Below the pieces are notes generated by a model. It had not been told where the DNA came from and made no database searches. It saw only the letters and a program-made list of their open reading frames with translations. The position numbers and the translations under genes were made by a program. A stretch of 39,163 bases of DNA, taken from positions 1 through 39,163 of the forward strand of contig DATHVI010000005.1 in NCBI GenBank assembly GCA_035461385.1, read 5' to 3'. This DNA comes from DATHVI01 sp035461385 (GTDB lineage Bacteria; Actinomycetota; Thermoleophilia; Solirubrobacterales; 70-9). Shown one piece after another: positions 9,082 through 16,137 of this stretch; position 1 is the stretch's first letter, and every line of letters begins with the position of its first letter.

Positions 9082-9797
9082 CCCCCCGCCCCGCTGACGT
9101 CGACTCGCATCGCCTCCGCGAGCCCGCCGCCGATCGCGTGGGTCCCGGAGCCGAATCGCACCGACAGCGGCCCGCCGAACGGCTGACGCTCGACCACCTC
9201 GAGCCGGTCGCCGGGGGCGATCCCACGCTCGGCGAGGTAGCGGAGCATCTCCGGAGCCGAGTCGGAGACTCGCGCGAAGACGCCCCGCTCGCCGACCTCG
9301 AGCTCGGCGAGCGGCCGGGTCGCCTCGTCGACCAGCGCGAGCCCCTGGTCGGGGATCGGGTCGCCGTGCGGATCGTGCGTCGGGTTGCCGAGCGCCGTCG
9401 CAATCCGCTCCTCGAGCTCCTCGGAGATGTAGTGCTCGAGCACCTCGGCTTCGTCGTGGACGCGATCCCAGGGCATGCCCAGCGCCTCGGCGAGGTAGGA
9501 CTCGAGCAGCCGGTGGTGGCGGATCACCTCGAGCGCGATCCGCTCGCCCGCGGCGGTCAGCCTGACGCCGCGGTACGGCTCGTGCTCGACCAGTCCCATC
9601 GAGGCCATCCGCTTGAGCATCGCCGTCACCGTCCCCGGCGATACGCCGAGCCGCTCCGCGAGGGCGGAGGTGCCGACCGCTTCGCCCGCCGCGCCGGCGA
9701 GCGAGTGGATCGCCTTCGCGTAGTCCTCGACCGCCTCGCTGTTCGCGGCGGCCGGATTGCTGCGAAAGCCGGAGTGGGCGCGAGCCGGACGGCTCAT
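9078..9797 (-). CDS. DtxR/MntR-family metal-dependent repressor with FeoA-like domain
   Basis: 239 residues. Residues 20-85 form the winged helix (LAERLGVSPGTVTAMLKRMA), 90-150 the helical metal-binding and dimerisation region with clustered His/Glu (VIRHHRLLESYL, HDEAEVLEHYISEELE), and the last 75 residues an SH3-like FeoA domain. Such proteins repress uptake genes when loaded with Mn(II) or Fe(II). It is first in the importer operon, so it probably controls itself and the transporter. An inverted repeat at 9842-9857, about 45 bases before the start, is a candidate operator. Confidence 0.9.
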   Translation of the reverse strand: MSRPARAHSGFRSNPAAANSEAVEDYAKAIHSLAGAAGEAVGTSALAERLGVSPGTVTAMLKRMASMGLVEHEPYRGVRLTAAGERIALEVIRHHRLLESYLAEALGMPWDRVHDEAEVLEHYISEELEERIATALGNPTHDPHGDPIPDQGLALVDEATRPLAELEVGERGVFARVSDSAPEMLRYLAERGIAPGDRLEVVERQPFGGPLSVRFGSGTHAIGGGLAEAMRVDVSGAGG

Positions 9798-9841
9798 CGG
9801 TCCCGCGGCTCGATTCGAGTTGGTGCGACCATCGCTCTCTA

Positions 9842-9857
9842 TTTTGCCAGATCAAAA
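9842..9857. promoter_or_regulatory. Candidate operator of the DtxR/MntR-type regulator
   Basis: TTTTGCCAGATCAAAA: arms TTTTG and CAAAA around six bases. It sits in the divergent gap between the regulator (start 9797) and the lipoprotein gene (9967) and is strikingly AT-rich for this genome. The first half (TTTGCC) resembles one half of the MntR box. It is a prediction from position and symmetry only. Confidence 0.4.
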
Positions 9858-9951
9858 GCTCACCCGGTGACGACCCAAATATCGCCCGAGGTCGAGCGCG
9901 ACTCGTCGACGCGCCGCGGCTGACGTCCGCCTGCGCGGCACCGAGCCGAGC

Positions 9952-9957
9952 TAGGCT
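9952..9957 (+). promoter_or_regulatory. -10 element (TAGGCT) of the lipoprotein gene
   Basis: TAGGCT lies nine bases before the ATG at 9967, consistent with a leaderless or nearly leaderless transcript. It supports the longer start over the internal ATG at 10051. Confidence 0.4.
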
Positions 9958-9966
9958 CCGCTCTCG

Positions 9967-10449
9967 ATGCGGGCTCGTAGGGATCCGCCGGTGGGCTCGG
10001 GACGGGATCTGACCGCTCGCGGCCGGCGCGGGTGCGTCCTCCTTCCCCCGATGGCCCTCGCGATCGCCTGCCTGCTCGGGATCGCCGGGTGCGGCTCGGA
10101 CGCCTTCACCGCCGAGGAGCTGGTCGCCGAGCTCAACCGCCATGGCGCCGAGCTCGCCCTCGGCGAGCGGCTCGGCGACGGCGGAAACGACGAGCTCGAG
10201 ATCCACTCGCTGGCCTTCGCGGAGCCGCCGCCTGGCGGCGGCCGCGCGGCCGCCGACGAGCACGCCGGCGGGTCGCTCCTGATCGCCGCCGACGACGACG
10301 CGGCGCTCGCGCAGTACCGCCGTTGCGAGACCGCCGCAAGCCTGGTCTGCTTCCGCGCCGGGAACGGGGTCGTGATCGTCGAGGACTCGGCCGATCGAGC
10401 GGACCTCGTCCGCCTCGGAGAGGCGGTCCGGGCGACCGCGGCGGGCTGA
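9967..10449 (+). CDS. Hypothetical lipoprotein
   Basis: 160 residues of no family I recognise. An arginine-rich N-terminus is followed by a hydrophobic stretch and the lipobox GIAGC, so the mature protein should be anchored to the outer face of the membrane. The rest is acidic with a predicted alternating helix/strand pattern (TAEELVAELNRHGAELALGE; SLLIAADDDAALAQYRRCE) and two further cysteines that could pair. ATG 10051 would give a more usual n-region, but the -10 element at 9952 favours 9967. It lies divergent from the metal-regulator operon, which is weak evidence for a link with metal uptake. Confidence 0.7.
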   Translation: MRARRDPPVGSGRDLTARGRRGCVLLPPMALAIACLLGIAGCGSDAFTAEELVAELNRHGAELALGERLGDGGNDELEIHSLAFAEPPPGGGRAAADEHAGGSLLIAADDDAALAQYRRCETAASLVCFRAGNGVVIVEDSADRADLVRLGEAVRATAAG

Positions 10450-10533
10450 CCCGCCGCGCCGGTGACAGCGGCCGTCCGCGGTGACGCCGCCTCGGCGACC
10501 GCCCGCCCGCCACCTCGGGATTGTTGCGAGCGG

Positions 10534-10556
10534 TTATCGTTCTCGTTTAGTAGGCT
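10534..10556 (+). promoter_or_regulatory. Promoter and candidate Zur/Fur site of the second binding-protein gene
   Basis: TTATCGTTCTCGTTTAG lies immediately before a TANNNT -10 candidate TAGGCT (10551-10556), which is 14 bases before the ATG. The core TCGTTCTC (10537-10544) recurs at 12081-12088 in front of the Fur/permease gene pair. Position and recurrence suggest a shared operator; it is not a strict match to a published Zur box that I can confirm. Confidence 0.35.
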
Positions 10557-10570
10557 GCCGCGCGACGGAG

Positions 10571-11560
10571 ATGCGAACGGTTCTCAACAAGCGGTCGATT
10601 CTGAGCATGGCGCTCGGCGGTGCCGTCGCCGCGCTCGGCTTCGCGGCGGCCGGGTGCGCCGGCGACGGGAGCGGCGACTCCGGCGCCGCGGTCGCGGTCG
10701 TCGCGACCACCACCCAGGTGGCCGACTTCGCCCGCAACGTCGGCGGCGAACGGGCCGAGGTGACCGGCCTCCTCGCCCCGAACTCGGACCCGCACGACTA
10801 CGAGCCGCGCCCGAGCGACGTCGCCGCGGTTGCCGAGGCCGACGTCGTGCTGCAGTCCGGCGGCGAGCTCGACATCTGGCTCGACGGCGTCGTCGAGAGC
10901 TCGGGCACCGACGCCGAGGTGGTCGAGCTGATCGACGCGGTCGACACGATCGCGGGCGGCGAGCACGCCAACGCCGACGACGAGACCGATCCCCACTGGT
11001 GGCACGACCCGCGCAACGCGGTGCTCGCGGTCGAGGCGATCGCCGACGCGTTCGCGACCGCCGACCCCGACGGCGCATCCGAGTACCGGTCGAACGCCGC
11101 CGCCTACGCCGAGCGGATCGAAAACCTCGACGCCATGGTCGCCGACTGCGTTGACGCGATCCCGGCGGGGCGGCGAAAGATGGTGACGAGCCACGACTCG
11201 CTCGGCTACCTCGCCAACCGCTACGGGATCGAGGTCGTCGGCGCGGCGATCCCCGCGCTGACGACCCAGGCCCAGCCCTCGGCGGGGGAGCTCGCCGAGC
11301 TCGTCGAGCTGATCCGCGACGAGGACGTCCGGGCGGTGTTCCCCGAAGCCGGGGTCAGCGACCACCTCCAGCAAACGCTCGCCACCGAGACCGGCGCCCG
11401 GGTCGGCGGCGAGCTCTGGGCCGACACGCTGGGGCCCGAGGGCTCGCGCGCCGAGACCTACCTCGAGGCGTCGGCGAGGAACGCGGAGGCGCTTGTCGAC
11501 GGGCTGAGCGGCGGCGCGCAGGGGTGCATGGTGCTCGGGGAGGATTCCGGGGGCGAGTAG
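10571..11560 (+). CDS. ZnuA-like metal-binding lipoprotein, second importer
   Basis: 329 residues, another cluster A-I binding protein. The lipobox AAGC gives Cys29. Ligand regions are DPHDYEPRPSD, DPHWWHDPRN and TSHDSLGYLANRYG, and a short His/acid-rich loop (GGEHANADDETD) precedes the second, a feature common in ZnuA. The Fur/Zur gene next door and this loop together favour zinc. The start at ATG 10571 was chosen because the signal peptide begins there (MRTVLNKRSILSMALGG). It is separated from its permease and ATPase genes by the minus-strand regulator, so it has its own promoter. Confidence 0.9.
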   Translation: MRTVLNKRSILSMALGGAVAALGFAAAGCAGDGSGDSGAAVAVVATTTQVADFARNVGGERAEVTGLLAPNSDPHDYEPRPSDVAAVAEADVVLQSGGELDIWLDGVVESSGTDAEVVELIDAVDTIAGGEHANADDETDPHWWHDPRNAVLAVEAIADAFATADPDGASEYRSNAAAYAERIENLDAMVADCVDAIPAGRRKMVTSHDSLGYLANRYGIEVVGAAIPALTTQAQPSAGELAELVELIRDEDVRAVFPEAGVSDHLQQTLATETGARVGGELWADTLGPEGSRAETYLEASARNAEALVDGLSGGAQGCMVLGEDSGGE

Positions 11561-11561
11561 C

Positions 11562-12041
11562 TCAGCCGGCTCTGGCCGGCGAGCAGGCCGGGCAGCTCCC
11601 GCGGAGGATCACGTCGTGATCGCCGACCCGATAGTCGAGCCGCCGCGCGAGCGAGTCGATCGCCCGCTCGAGCCCCCGGTCCTCGAACGGGGTCACCCGC
11701 CCGCAGCCGTCGCAGACGAGGTGGTGGTGATGGTGCTCGCGATCGGGCAGCGCGGGCTCGTAGCGGGCGGAGCCACCGCCGACGTCGAGGCGCTGCACGA
11801 GCCGCAGCTCCTCGAGCAGCTCGAGCGTTCTGTAGACGGTCGCGATTCCCACCCGCCGCCCGCCACGGCGCAGCTCGTCGGCGATCTCGTGTGCGGTCAG
11901 AACGCAGTCCTGGCTCGCGATCAACTCGAGTACCGCGGTGCGCGGGGCGCTCGCGCGGTGCCCCGCCCGGCGAAGCTCGGCTTCGGCGAGCTCGATCCAG
12001 CGGGGCGCCGGCGGCGAAGGGACCTGGGAGGGCGTGGTCAT
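11562..12041 (-). CDS. Fur-family regulator, probably Zur
   Basis: 159 residues. The winged helix spans about 20-90 (HRASAPRTAVLEL, then VGIATVYRTLELL), and the dimer domain has the His-rich HHHHHLVCDGC and two CxxC pairs (C110/C113 and C150/C153) that hold structural zinc. It sits between the genes of a zinc-type importer and is divergent from the permease gene, the usual arrangement for a Zur that represses zinc uptake. Fur (iron) or a peroxide sensor cannot be excluded from sequence. The stop lies two bases from the stop of the binding-protein gene, so the pair is convergent. Confidence 0.9.
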   Translation of the reverse strand: MTTPSQVPSPPAPRWIELAEAELRRAGHRASAPRTAVLELIASQDCVLTAHEIADELRRGGRRVGIATVYRTLELLEELRLVQRLDVGGGSARYEPALPDREHHHHHLVCDGCGRVTPFEDRGLERAIDSLARRLDYRVGDHDVILRGSCPACSPARAG

Positions 12042-12070
12042 CGGGATCGGGCGCGGGTCGGCGATCGGAG

Positions 12071-12095
12071 ATAATCGAACTCGTTCTCAGCTTAA
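12071..12095. promoter_or_regulatory. Divergent promoter region with candidate Zur/Fur site
   Basis: The gap between the regulator (12041) and permease (12114) holds GATAATCGAAC followed by TCGTTCTCAGC, with a small inverted repeat GAAC-TC-GTTC at 12077-12086. TCGTTCTC is shared with the second binding-protein promoter. A single bound repressor here could shut both divergent units. Confidence 0.35.
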
Positions 12096-12113
12096 CGGCC
12101 CCGACCGACCACG

Positions 12114-12941
12114 ATGCTCGACCCCTTCCAGCTCCAGTTCATGCAACGCGCCGCCCTCGAGATCGTGCTGCTCGCGCCGCTCGCCGGGATCCTCGGCGCC
12201 CAGATCGTCCTCCGAGGCCTGGCCTTCTACACCCACGGCGTCGGAGCCGCGACGTTCCCCGGTCTCGTCGTCGCCGGCCCGCTCGGGATCGCCCCGCCGA
12301 TCGCCGCGCTCGGTGTCGGGCTCGGCTTCGCCGCCGGCCTCGAACGGTTGAGCCGCGTCGTGCGGCTGGCGGAGGATGTCGTCACCGCGCTGCTCCTCGT
12401 CGCCGCGCTCGCGATCGGAATCGTGCTCGCGAGTGACGTCTTCGAAGCCGGGGCCGAAGTCGACCAGCTGCTGTTCGGGAGCCTGATCGCGATCGGCGAC
12501 GCCGAGCTCGCCGCGACCGCGGTCGCGCTCGCTGTCGCGGCCGCGGCCACCCTCGCCTGCCGGCGGACCTGGATCGCGACCGGCTTCGACCCGGCGACGA
12601 GCGCGTCGCTCGGGCTTCGGTCGCGGCTCTGCGACTGGGTCCTGGTCGCCGCGATCGCGGTCGCGGTGGTCGCCGCCCTCGACGCGGTCGGCGCGCTGCT
12701 CGTCAGCGCGATCCTCGTCATCCCGGCGGCGACCGCTCGCCTCGTCGCGGCGAGCATCGTCGCGCTCGAGGCCGGCGCCGCGGCGCTTGCGCTCGCGCTC
12801 GGGCTCGCCGGGCTGTGGGTCGCCTACCAGCTCGACACGCCGCCGGGGCCGACGATCGCGACCCTCGGCGGGATCGCCTTCGCGCTCACCCTCGCCGGCC
12901 GCGCAGCCGTGCCTGCGATCGTCAGGGGGCGGGCGCGATGA
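12114..12941 (+). CDS. Metal ABC transporter permease, second importer (a)
   Basis: 275 residues of the ABC-3 permease family with seven to eight hydrophobic segments; FMQRAALEIVLLAPLAGILG starts the first and GVGAATFPGLVVAGPLG matches the conserved permease loop. It should form half of the membrane channel with the permease at 13694. The stop overlaps the ATPase start in ATGA. Having two different permeases means the channel is probably a heterodimer, as also in the first importer. Confidence 0.9.
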   Translation: MLDPFQLQFMQRAALEIVLLAPLAGILGAQIVLRGLAFYTHGVGAATFPGLVVAGPLGIAPPIAALGVGLGFAAGLERLSRVVRLAEDVVTALLLVAALAIGIVLASDVFEAGAEVDQLLFGSLIAIGDAELAATAVALAVAAAATLACRRTWIATGFDPATSASLGLRSRLCDWVLVAAIAVAVVAALDAVGALLVSAILVIPAATARLVAASIVALEAGAAALALALGLAGLWVAYQLDTPPGPTIATLGGIAFALTLAGRAAVPAIVRGRAR

Positions 12942-13684
12942 GCGCCGGGGCGCTGATCCGGGCCGAGATCCGCGAGGCCGGGTACGACGGGCCCGAACCG
13001 GCGATCACCGGGATCGAGTTCTCGGTCGGGCCCGGAGAGCTGGTCGCGGTGCTGGGACCGAACGGTGGCGGCAAGACGACGCTCTTCCGCACCCTGCTTC
13101 GGGAGATACCGCGCTGGGACGGGACGATCGAGGTCAGCGGCGGCATCGCCTACGTCCCCCAGACCGAGCGCTCCCGGCTCGACTTCCCGGTCACGGCCCT
13201 CGACGTCGTCGTCATGGGGACCTACTCGGCCCTGCCCTGGTACCGGCGGGTCGGAAGCGAGCAGCGAGCACTCGCGCGGCGTTCGCTCGATCAGGTTGGC
13301 CTCGCCGGCGAGGAGGCGACCCCGTACGGGGAGCTGTCGGGCGGCCAGCGCCAGCGGGTGCTGATCGCCAGGGCGCTCGCGCAGCAGGCCCGCGTGCTGC
13401 TCCTCGACGAGCCGCTGAGCGGGGTCGACCGGCCGTCGACCGAGCGGGTGCTCGGGATCCTCGACCGGCTCCGCGACGCCGGCTGCGCCGTGCTGGTCGC
13501 GACCCACGACATCCAGCAGGCGCGCCGGTTCGACTCGGTGCTCTGTATCAACCGCGGGCAGGTCGCCTGGGGCCCGCCCGAGTCGGCCCTCAGCTCCGAG
13601 GTCCTCGAGCGCACCTATGGCGGCGAGCTCGTCGTCCTCGAGGGCGGCGAGCGCGCCGTCGTCGTCCAGCACCACTCGCACTGA
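12938..13684 (+). CDS. Metal ABC transporter ATP-binding protein, second importer
   Basis: 248 residues, ZnuC-like. Walker A GPNGGGKTT is at 40-48, the signature LSGGQRQR at 133-140, and Walker B LLLDEP at 154-159. The ATG at 12938 is inside the upstream stop (ATGA). The family-typical RLDFPVTALDVVVMGTY places it with Mn/Zn importers. It lies between two permease genes and completes a full importer with the lipoprotein at 10571. Confidence 0.92.
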   Translation: MSAGALIRAEIREAGYDGPEPAITGIEFSVGPGELVAVLGPNGGGKTTLFRTLLREIPRWDGTIEVSGGIAYVPQTERSRLDFPVTALDVVVMGTYSALPWYRRVGSEQRALARRSLDQVGLAGEEATPYGELSGGQRQRVLIARALAQQARVLLLDEPLSGVDRPSTERVLGILDRLRDAGCAVLVATHDIQQARRFDSVLCINRGQVAWGPPESALSSEVLERTYGGELVVLEGGERAVVVQHHSH

Positions 13685-13693
13685 GGTGGCCCG

Positions 13694-14551
13694 ATGATCG
13701 ACGTCCTCGCCGAGCCGTTCAGCCAGGGCATCGGGCAGCGGGCGCTGGTCGAGGTGCTGATCCTCGCCGCGGTCTGCGGCCCGCTCGGGGTCTGGGTCGT
13801 GCTCTACCGGCAGAGCTACGCCGCCGAGTCGATCGCGCACGGGATGCTCCCGGGACTGGTCGTCGCGGCGCTCGCGGGGCTCCCGCTCGGCCTCGGCGCC
13901 GCCGCCGGGCTCCTCGTCGCCGCCGCGCTCGTCTCGCTCGCCGGGCGTCAGTCGCGAGTCGGTCCCGACGTCGCGGTCGGGGTGACGATCACCGCCCTGT
14001 TCGGCGCCGGGGCGCTGCTCGCCCTCGCCCCCGACGTCCCCGCCCGGCTCGGGGAGCTCCTGTTCGGCGACCCGCTCGGGATCACCTCGGCCGACCTCGC
14101 GGGCTCGGCGGCGCTCGCGCTCGCCGTGCTCGCCTCCCTCTACGCCCTCCACCGCTCGCTCGCCGCGGTCGGATTCGACACCCAGAGCGCACCGAGCCTC
14201 GGCGCGCGGCCCGGCCGGACCGAGCTCGCTCTGCTCGTGCTGCTCGCCGCGACCACCCTCGTCGCCGTCCAGGCGCTCGGCAACCTGCTCGTCGTCGCTC
14301 TGATCATCGCCCCTTCGGCGGCGGCGCTGCGGCTCGCGAGCCGGCTGCCGGCGGCGCTCGCGCTCGCGGTCGCGCTCGCCGCCGCCGGTGGAATCGGCGG
14401 CCTCTACCTGAGCCACTACCTGAAGCTCGCCGCCGGAGCGTCGATCGCGCTCGTCGCGATCGCGATCTTCGCGGTCAGCGTGCCGCTCGGCGGCGCCCGC
14501 ATCGGCCGTCGTCGGGGCCCGGGATCGCCGGTCGAGGCGATCGGGCCCTGA
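13694..14551 (+). CDS. Metal ABC transporter permease, second importer (b)
   Basis: 285 residues with about eight hydrophobic segments. YAAESIAHGMLPGLVVAAL carries the conserved permease loop. It begins nine bases after the ATPase stop and ends the operon. It is clearly diverged from the partner permease at 12114, so the two are not a recent duplication. Confidence 0.9.
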   Translation: MIDVLAEPFSQGIGQRALVEVLILAAVCGPLGVWVVLYRQSYAAESIAHGMLPGLVVAALAGLPLGLGAAAGLLVAAALVSLAGRQSRVGPDVAVGVTITALFGAGALLALAPDVPARLGELLFGDPLGITSADLAGSAALALAVLASLYALHRSLAAVGFDTQSAPSLGARPGRTELALLVLLAATTLVAVQALGNLLVVALIIAPSAAALRLASRLPAALALAVALAAAGGIGGLYLSHYLKLAAGASIALVAIAIFAVSVPLGGARIGRRRGPGSPVEAIGP

Positions 14552-14586
14552 GCGGAGCTTGAACGGGGTTCCGCCCGCCGACCTCG

Positions 14587-14592
14587 TAGCCT
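14587..14592 (+). promoter_or_regulatory. -10 element (TAGCCT) of the YibE/F gene
   Basis: TAGCCT lies six bases before the GTG at 14599. This spacing predicts transcription starting at the GTG itself and supports that start codon. Confidence 0.5.
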
Positions 14593-14598
14593 GCGCCC

Positions 14599-15846
14599 GT
14601 GCGCGACTGGCGCCAAGTGCTGCTCCGATCGCGGATCGGCCGCGCCTACGCGGCGATCGGCGTCGTGCTCGCGATCGCGACCGCAGTCGGGCTCGTTGTG
14701 CTGTGGCCGGGCCAGCCCGACGCCACCCTGAGCGCGGGGCTGACCGCGCCGACCGAGCGCGCGACGGTCGACACCGTCAGCTATCAGCCCTGCCCCCCAC
14801 CCCAGCCCGGAGCCTGCGGCGAGGCGCTGATCTCGCTCGAGACCGGGCCCGACGCCGGCTCGACCGCGGTGCTCGCCCTCGGCAGCACGCTGTACGAGCC
14901 CGAGCTCAGCGTCGGCGACGTGCTGCGCGTCTCGGCGGCACCGGGGGTCGAGGCCCCGCCGGTCGGGGCGCCGCCGGATCCGGGCGCCCGCACCGGCCCA
15001 GCCGGCACCGGCGAGGCGGGCAACGCCGAGGCGGCGTACTACCTCTCCGACTTCGAGCGCCGCTCGCCGATGCTCTGGCTCGCGATCGCGTTCTGCGTCC
15101 TCGTGATCGTCTTCGGCCGGCTGCGCGGAGCGCTCTCGCTGCTCGGGCTCGCGGCCAGCCTCGGCGTGATCCTCTTCTTCGTCGTCCCCGCGATCCTCGA
15201 CGGCTCACCGCCGTTGACGGTCGCGATCTTCGGAGCGCTGGCGGTGATGTTGCTGACGATCACCCTCGCCCACGGCCTCGGCGTGGTCGGGCTCGCGGCG
15301 ATGATCGGGACCGCGGCGAGCATGATCGGGGTCGCGATCCTCGCCGGGGCGTTCACCAGCCTCACCAACCTCACCGGGATGGCCTCCGACGAGCTCACCC
15401 TGCTCCAGCTCGAGGGGGTCGAGGTCTCGTTCCGGGGCCTGCTGCTCGCCGGGATGGTGATCGGCGCGCTCGGAGTGCTCGACGACGTCACCGTCAGCCA
15501 GTCGGCGACGGTCGCCGCGCTGCGCCGCGCCAACCCCGGCCTCGGGTTCGGCGAGCTGTATCGCCGCGCGCTCGACGTCGGCCGCGACCACATCGCCGCG
15601 ACCGTCAACACCCTCGTCCTCGCCTACGTCGGCGCCGCGCTCCCGGTGCTGCTGATCTTCAGCTCCGGCGAGCTCGGATTCTTCGACGCGGTCAACGTCG
15701 AGCTGATCGCCCAGGAGGTCGTCGCGACCCTGGTCGGCTCGACCGGGATCATCGCCTCGGTCCCGATCACCACCGCGCTCGCCGCGCTGCTCGCCCGCGA
15801 CCTCTCTTCGGACGCCCTCGACGCCGAGCGCGCCCACGCCCACTAA
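14599..15846 (+). CDS. YibE/F family membrane protein
   Basis: 415 residues. An N-terminal transmembrane segment is followed by an extracytoplasmic stretch of about 110 residues, then seven or so membrane segments carrying the YibE/F core: VLDDVTVSQSATVAALR and FNLVLAYVG-like VNTLVLAYVGAALPVLLIFS. The family is widespread in Gram-positive bacteria and its transported substrate, if any, is not established. The GTG start is supported by the promoter spacing. It appears to be a single-gene unit between the zinc importer and the convergent small membrane protein gene. Confidence 0.88.
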   Translation: MRDWRQVLLRSRIGRAYAAIGVVLAIATAVGLVVLWPGQPDATLSAGLTAPTERATVDTVSYQPCPPPQPGACGEALISLETGPDAGSTAVLALGSTLYEPELSVGDVLRVSAAPGVEAPPVGAPPDPGARTGPAGTGEAGNAEAAYYLSDFERRSPMLWLAIAFCVLVIVFGRLRGALSLLGLAASLGVILFFVVPAILDGSPPLTVAIFGALAVMLLTITLAHGLGVVGLAAMIGTAASMIGVAILAGAFTSLTNLTGMASDELTLLQLEGVEVSFRGLLLAGMVIGALGVLDDVTVSQSATVAALRRANPGLGFGELYRRALDVGRDHIAATVNTLVLAYVGAALPVLLIFSSGELGFFDAVNVELIAQEVVATLVGSTGIIASVPITTALAALLARDLSSDALDAERAHAH

Positions 15847-15865
15847 GCCGGGGCGGCGGCGACCG

Positions 15866-16042
15866 CTACGTTCCGCCGAAGGCGACCCCGGCGCCGACCA
15901 CCGCGAGCACCGCGAGGGCGACCGTCGCCGCGCGCAATCGCGGTGGGGTCATCCACTCGCCCGCCTTCTGCCGCAGCCAGACGCGAAGCCCCGCCGCCGT
16001 CCCGACGGCCGTCGTCGCCGCTGCCGCGCACTGCATGCACAT
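15866..16042 (-). CDS. Small membrane protein with N-terminal CMQC motif
   Basis: A 58-residue protein that begins MCMQCAAAATTAVGTAAG, continues with LRVWLRQKAGEWMTPPRLR and ends with a single hydrophobic helix at about 39-55. Small actinobacterial proteins starting M-x-M-Q-C and followed by a G/A-rich helix and G-(L/I)-R-x-W-L are familiar to me as conserved hypotheticals. The two cysteines at positions 2 and 5 could bind a metal or be modified. A TANNNT -10 element nine bases upstream supports both strand and start. Function is unknown. Confidence 0.7.
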   Translation of the reverse strand: MCMQCAAAATTAVGTAAGLRVWLRQKAGEWMTPPRLRAATVALAVLAVVGAGVAFGGT

Positions 16043-16051
16043 CGCCCAGCG

Positions 16052-16057
16052 AATCTA
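16052..16057 (-). promoter_or_regulatory. -10 element (TAGATT) of the 58-residue protein gene
   Basis: Reading on the minus strand, TAGATT is nine bases before the ATG at 16042, as for the other short-leader promoters here. Confidence 0.4.
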
Positions 16058-16137
16058 ACGCAAGCGATGCCCGGCCCGCGCGGGGGTTTCTAAGCGTTGG
16101 TGCAGCTGGGGGGATCTCAATGCTGAGAGAACTCGAT

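Noticed and set aside
15843..16040. 65-codon minus-strand frame MHAVRGSGDD...
   Set aside because: It overlaps the 58-residue membrane protein in another frame and is Arg/Gly-rich noise; the 58-residue frame has a promoter element and a sensible membrane helix.
16055..16135. GC-rich segment after the 463-residue protein gene as a terminator
   Set aside because: CCCGCGCGGG is self-complementary but leaves no proper loop or T-run, so I did not call it.
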